The position numbers were made by a program, and so were the translations under genes. Positions 5,729 through 9,041 of a DNA stretch of 9,041 nt are shown here, one piece after another. The stretch spans positions 1-9,041 of the forward strand of contig CAYUNT010000184.1 in the NCBI GenBank assembly GCA_964446285.1, written 5' to 3'. The notes under the pieces were generated by a model that worked only from the letters and a program-made list of their open reading frames with translations, had not been told where the DNA came from and made no database searches. The first letter of the stretch is position 1. Every line of letters begins with the position of its first letter. The DNA comes from CAYUNT01 sp964446285. Lineage in GTDB: Bacteria > Sumerlaeota > Sumerlaeia > SLMS01 > CAYUNT01.

Positions 5729-8700
5729 ATGCCGCTCGATCCTCTTCATCTCCAAGCCCTTGGCTTCAGCCCGCGCTTGGCCGCTTTGTGGCGGCGCGAA
5801 ATCGGACCGGCGCTTTTGCCGCTTCAGGAAAAAGCCGTGCGCGCCTCGCCCGGACTCCTCCAGGGGCGCGATCTCGTCGTGTTTGCCCCCACAGCCTCGG
5901 GCAAAACGTTTTTGGGCGAAATGGCCTCGCTTCGGTGGATCGAACAAGGCCGCCCGGCGGTGTATCTGGTTCCGACGCGCTCGCTCGCCGAAGAAAAGGC
6001 GCGGCTTTTCACCTCGCGATACCGCGAGTTGCGGCTGCGCATTGTATGTTCGACGCGCGAACGCCCTGAGAATGATTCGCTGGCGGCCGAGGGCAAATTC
6101 GACTGGCTTGTTGCGGTTTATGAGAAATTCGCCGCATTTCTCGTCTCGCGCCCCGCGCTCCTCGGGCGGCTGGGCGGGGTGGTCGCCGATGAACTCCAAC
6201 TGCTGGGCGACCGCGATCGCGGGCCGATGCTCGATGTGCTTTTGACGAAAATCCGCCGCGCCAACCTTCGCGCCACGCCGCCCATTCAGTTCCTGGGGCT
6301 TTCCGCCGTCCTGGCCAATGCCGCCTCGGTGGCGCAGTGGCTCGGGGCGGACCTGCTCCACGAAGCCACAAGGCCGGTCGATTTGCACGAAGGCGTCGTG
6401 GACCTGGAAACCAGCGAATTTCACTGGCGCTCTTTCAATACGGGCGCGCAGGGGAGAGAGCCATTGGCGGCCGGGGCGGCAGCGGCGGCTATGGATATGT
6501 CAGACCCTCTGCGGCGCGAGGGCGTGCTGGCGCTGGCCGGATGGATAGCCCGCGAGCGCGCCGAACAAACCTTGGTATTTGTGCCTATGAAATGGATGTC
6601 GCGCGCGTGGGCCGAGGAGGCCGCCGCCCGAATGGGGCTTTCGCCCGCGGAGGAAGCGCTCAAAGCCCTTGAACGCCATCCGGCAAGCCTCGGACGCGAG
6701 CAACTGGCCGCTTGTCTGCGCGGCGGCGTGGCGTTCCATAACGCCGATCTCCCCTCTGGACTCCGCCGCTTGGTCGAGGAGCATTTCCGCTCGGGGGCGA
6801 TTCGGGCGCTGTTTTCCACGCCTACCCTGGCCCAGGGCGTGAATCTCGCCGGGCGCAATGTCATTCAGGTGCCGTGGATGGTGGCGGAAGACGCGCTTTC
6901 GGGCCAGCCCGCGCTGCAACCGCTTGCGCGCGAACGGTTTCGCAACCAGGGCGGGCGGGCCGCGCGAACGGGCATGGAAACCCGACCGGGCCGTTCGATG
7001 ATCGCCGCTGCGGGCGAGGCGGAAATCGAACGTCTCATGCGTCTGCTTGTCGAAGGGCCGCTGGAACCTGTCGAAGCACCGTTGCGCGATGCCGATCCTG
7101 CTCCAGCATTGCTCGATCTTGTGGCGGGCGGCGCGGCTCAGACGCCAAATGATCTTGCGGATTTTCTTATGTCCACGTTTACGGGGCGCGCGCATTGGAT
7201 TGGGCGCGAGGCGCTGGTGCGCGAGAAAATCGAACAGGCGCTTGAGCGGCTCGAAGGCGCGCGGCTCATCGGGCGGCGGGCGGCGCGCGGGGGGAGAGGA
7301 GGAGGTGGCAGCGGCGGCGAGGAGATGCGCATTGTGGCAGGGGGGCTGGCGCAGGCCGTTGCCTCGGCGGCCATCGCGCCGGAAACGGCCTCGCTGCTGA
7401 TCGAGTGGCTCGAAACCCGGATGAGTGGAAGGCCGGGAAGGAAAGAAACCAGGGACCTAAAGGACGAAAGGGACGAAAGAGACCCAAAGAATATAAAGAA
7501 CAGAGCAGGCGGATCGGGCTTGGCGCCCAGGCAGGCGCGTTCGCCACGGCGGGCTTTTGTCGCGCCCATCGAAGCGTTGCTTGTCGTGGCCTCGACGGGC
7601 GAGATGAGGACGTATCTGCCGCCTTTGCTGGGCCGCGAGCGGACTGACTGCCTGTTGGCCTCGCTTCTCCGCGAGCGCCTGGAAGAAAGCGGCTGCTGCT
7701 GCGGCGGCGGCGGCAGAGCGGGCGATTATGCCATGCGCGACATGGAGGAATCGGAGGCGGGGGAAGAGAATGGCCGAGCGTGGAGCGGTGGGGAGGACGT
7801 GGAGTTTTTCCGAGACCGTCTGGCGCCGCCGACAGGACTGACAGCCGAGGACCGGCGCGCGGCCAAGTTGGCCCTTTTGCTCGATGAATGGATCGGGCCG
7901 GGAGAAACAGAGGAAATCGAACGCCGCTACGGCGTGCTGGCCGGAAGCATCGCCGCGGCGGGTGCGCAGGCCGCCTGGCTGGTGCGGACGGCTTCCGCGC
8001 TGGCATCGGCGCTTGGGTTGCCGGGCGTTCCGGTCACGCTTGAGCGGCTGGCCGACCGGCTTGAACCGGGAGTGGCGGAGGAGGGAATTGCGCTGGTGCG
8101 TTTGCGCATCGAGGGATTGGGGCGCTCGGAGGTCGCTGCGTTGCTGCGCGAAGGCATTCGCCGCGAAGAGGATTTGCGGGAGTGCCCGGTGGAATGTCTG
8201 GAGCGGCTGCTTGCGCCCGAGGTGGCGCGCGCGATTTGCGAACGGTTTGCGGAGGAACCCGCGGAATTCGCGGCGGCGGGGGCGGCCGCCGCTGCCGCGC
8301 CTGCCGCGGCATTGAAGTCCGCGCTAGTCGAAAATGCCGCAGAGTGTGAAATCCCCAATCCGCCCGCGCCAATTCGCCCAATTTCTCTTCCCGCCGGAAC
8401 AATGCCGCCGCAAAAACCAGAATCCAACAGCGAATCCTGTGAGAAAAAGGGAAATGCCGCAGAACACTTGGCTCCGGTTCTCGTGGTCGATTCCACTTCG
8501 GCGGGCATTGTGGAGTGGGAGGGCCGGGCTATCGAGCTTTCGCCTTTGCATTTCCGCCTGGTTCACGCCGTGGCGAAAAAACCGGGCCTGGGCGTAACGT
8601 ATCGTGAACTAACCGACTTTATTTGGAAAGGCGAGGCGCGGGTGGAACAGCAAATGATCAACTGGCACCGGCGCAGGATGCTTGACGAGAGTTTCGCTCC

Positions 8701-8800
8701 GCTTCTGGGCCGCAAACGCGCCCGCGCCCTCATTACGCCGCGTCCGGGCCTTGGATTGGTCCTGAACCTCAAGCCGGAACAGGTCAGGCTGGTTGAATAA
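5729..8800 (+). CDS. Ski2-like SF2 helicase (Hel308/PolQ type) with C-terminal winged helix
   Basis: This 1023-residue ATP-dependent DNA helicase is probably cytoplasmic; relatives unwind forks and recombination intermediates 3' to 5'. The start at 5729 has ggaaagga 10 bases upstream. Two RecA-like domains carry a Q-motif region (30-37), motif I APTASGKT (53-60), Ia VPTRSLAEEK (81-90), II DELQ (154-157), III GLSAVLAN (190-197), IV TLVFVPMK (281-288), V STPTLAQGVNLAG (363-375) and VI NQGGRAARTG (406-415). Residues 460-562 resemble the Hel308 winged helix. Residues 608-790 match its helical ratchet (MRTYL; KLALLLDEW 713-721; ERRYGVLAG 731-739; LERLADRL 771-778). Residues 791-842 form a helix-hairpin-helix (RLRIEGLGRSEVAALLREGI). 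Residues 915-1015 look like an OmpR/PhoB winged helix (ELSPLHFRL, then ITPRPGLGLVL). Low-complexity inserts lie at 237-260, 519-531, 563-608, 653-692 and 847-915. Archaeal Hel308 is about 700-750 residues. Motif II has Gln in place of His. Confidence 0.92.
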   Translation: MPLDPLHLQALGFSPRLAALWRREIGPALLPLQEKAVRASPGLLQGRDLVVFAPTASGKTFLGEMASLRWIEQGRPAVYLVPTRSLAEEKARLFTSRYRELRLRIVCSTRERPENDSLAAEGKFDWLVAVYEKFAAFLVSRPALLGRLGGVVADELQLLGDRDRGPMLDVLLTKIRRANLRATPPIQFLGLSAVLANAASVAQWLGADLLHEATRPVDLHEGVVDLETSEFHWRSFNTGAQGREPLAAGAAAAAMDMSDPLRREGVLALAGWIARERAEQTLVFVPMKWMSRAWAEEAAARMGLSPAEEALKALERHPASLGREQLAACLRGGVAFHNADLPSGLRRLVEEHFRSGAIRALFSTPTLAQGVNLAGRNVIQVPWMVAEDALSGQPALQPLARERFRNQGGRAARTGMETRPGRSMIAAAGEAEIERLMRLLVEGPLEPVEAPLRDADPAPALLDLVAGGAAQTPNDLADFLMSTFTGRAHWIGREALVREKIEQALERLEGARLIGRRAARGGRGGGGSGGEEMRIVAGGLAQAVASAAIAPETASLLIEWLETRMSGRPGRKETRDLKDERDERDPKNIKNRAGGSGLAPRQARSPRRAFVAPIEALLVVASTGEMRTYLPPLLGRERTDCLLASLLRERLEESGCCCGGGGRAGDYAMRDMEESEAGEENGRAWSGGEDVEFFRDRLAPPTGLTAEDRRAAKLALLLDEWIGPGETEEIERRYGVLAGSIAAAGAQAAWLVRTASALASALGLPGVPVTLERLADRLEPGVAEEGIALVRLRIEGLGRSEVAALLREGIRREEDLRECPVECLERLLAPEVARAICERFAEEPAEFAAAGAAAAAAPAAALKSALVENAAECEIPNPPAPIRPISLPAGTMPPQKPESNSESCEKKGNAAEHLAPVLVVDSTSAGIVEWEGRAIELSPLHFRLVHAVAKKPGLGVTYRELTDFIWKGEARVEQQMINWHRRRMLDESFAPLLGRKRARALITPRPGLGLVLNLKPEQVRLVE
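7451..7504 (+). repeat. Nonamer array C, in frame inside the helicase gene
   Basis: Six nine-base units run in the reading frame: agggaccta, aaggacgaa, agggacgaa, agagaccca, aagaatata and aagaacaga. They encode the triplets RDL, KDE, RDE, RDP, KNI and KNR (helicase residues 575-592). The first four units share the ggac core and period of the arrays downstream of rodA. The stretch falls in a predicted linker between the winged helix and the helical ratchet. Its codon use is A-rich, unlike the GC-rich surroundings. Confidence 0.85.
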
Positions 8801-8928
8801 CCTGGTTGGCATTCAATCCGTCCTTGTTTCGCATTGAAAATATCTGTGTGCGATGTGGCGAGATTGCCATTCCCTTGTGTGAAGAAGGAGTTTGGTTCCT
8901 GGCCTTTCCGCCGTCGGGAAGCAAACGC

Positions 8929-9041
8929 ATGGTTTATTGCCTGATTGCAGGTTATTTTGTTATTTCGTTTGGGATCAGGTTAATAAGATACGGGAGCAAC
9001 AGGAACATGGTGCCCCTTTGGTTTAGGATTATTGCATATAT
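8929..9041 (+). CDS. Possible start of a membrane-protein gene, cut by the window edge
   Basis: An ATG at 8929, preceded by gggaa (8916-8920), opens a frame to the window end. It reads MVYCLIAGYFVISFGIRL, then a basic stretch IRYGSNRN, then MVPLWFRIIAY: a hydrophobic helix, charged loop and second hydrophobic start, as in a polytopic membrane protein. The same frame is open upstream to 8797 (stop TGA at 8794-8796). TTG at 8806 or 8824 or GTG at 8848 could begin an N-terminal extension containing a Cys-x-x-Cys pair (CVRCGE). Base composition is clearly lower in GC than the helicase. No terminator separates the two. It is incomplete, the start is unsure and no family is recognisable. Confidence 0.38.
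   Translation, partial: MVYCLIAGYFVISFGIRLIRYGSNRNMVPLWFRIIAY

Noticed and set aside
5528..6424. 298-codon minus-strand frame over the terminator and helicase start
   Set aside because: It crosses a strong plus-strand terminator and is antisense to helicase motifs I and II. Its composition is that of a shadow frame.
5000..8800. Two-gene defence system (unknown protein plus helicase)
   Set aside because: A strong terminator separates the genes. No nuclease, methylase, toxin or phage-linked gene is seen, and the helicase architecture points to repair or recombination.
8791..8818. Stem at the helicase 3' end as a terminator
   Set aside because: ggttgaat pairs with attcaatc/c (eight bp with one G-T), but the loop is 12 bases and no T run follows.

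Overview
The window is chromosomal DNA from a GC-rich, probably uncultured bacterium that builds a rod-shaped cell wall. It carries an mre/rod elongasome cluster and a bacterial-type tRNA gene with an encoded CCA end. Genes are spaced by intergenic DNA unusually rich in short-period tandem and palindromic repeats. That style suggests an environmental lineage of the Planctomycetes/Lentisphaerae/Hydrogenedentes/Sumerlaeota kind, but this is an impression; the phylum cannot be fixed from this sequence. No phage, insertion-sequence transposase, CRISPR or toxin-antitoxin gene is visible.

Layout. 1-162: AT-rich DNA with a heptamer tandem array. 163-240 (minus): tRNA-Arg(CCG), with a plausible promoter at 277-306. 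241-686: gene-free spacer between the divergent tRNA and mreB. 687-2612: mreB and mreC, 15 bases apart. 2613-2860: a 248-base gap almost filled by nested inverted repeats. 2861-4520: mreD and rodA, overlapping by 8 bases, with no PBP2 gene between them. 4521-4999: spacer holding two oppositely oriented nonamer arrays. 5000-5545: an unrecognised 181-residue protein, followed by a strong intrinsic terminator at 5615-5655. 5729-8800: a 1023-residue Ski2-like superfamily 2 helicase of the Hel308/PolQ type, ending in what looks like an OmpR/PhoB-type winged helix. 8801-9041: lower-GC DNA with one open frame to the window edge, possibly the start of a membrane-protein gene.

How the genes work together. 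MreB, MreC, MreD and RodA are core parts of one machine. MreB filaments under the membrane, together with MreC and MreD, position RodA, the SEDS glycan polymerase, for lateral wall growth. RodA's usual transpeptidase partner PBP2 is absent here and presumably lies elsewhere. The helicase is a separate unit, probably for remodelling stalled forks or recombination intermediates; nothing visible links it to the wall genes.

Most unusual points: (1) the Hel308-like helicase with a C-terminal transcription-factor-type winged helix and many in-frame low-complexity inserts; (2) one of those inserts has the same 9-base period and core as the arrays downstream of rodA, suggesting that intergenic repeat DNA became coding; (3) the composite palindromic element inside the mre operon.
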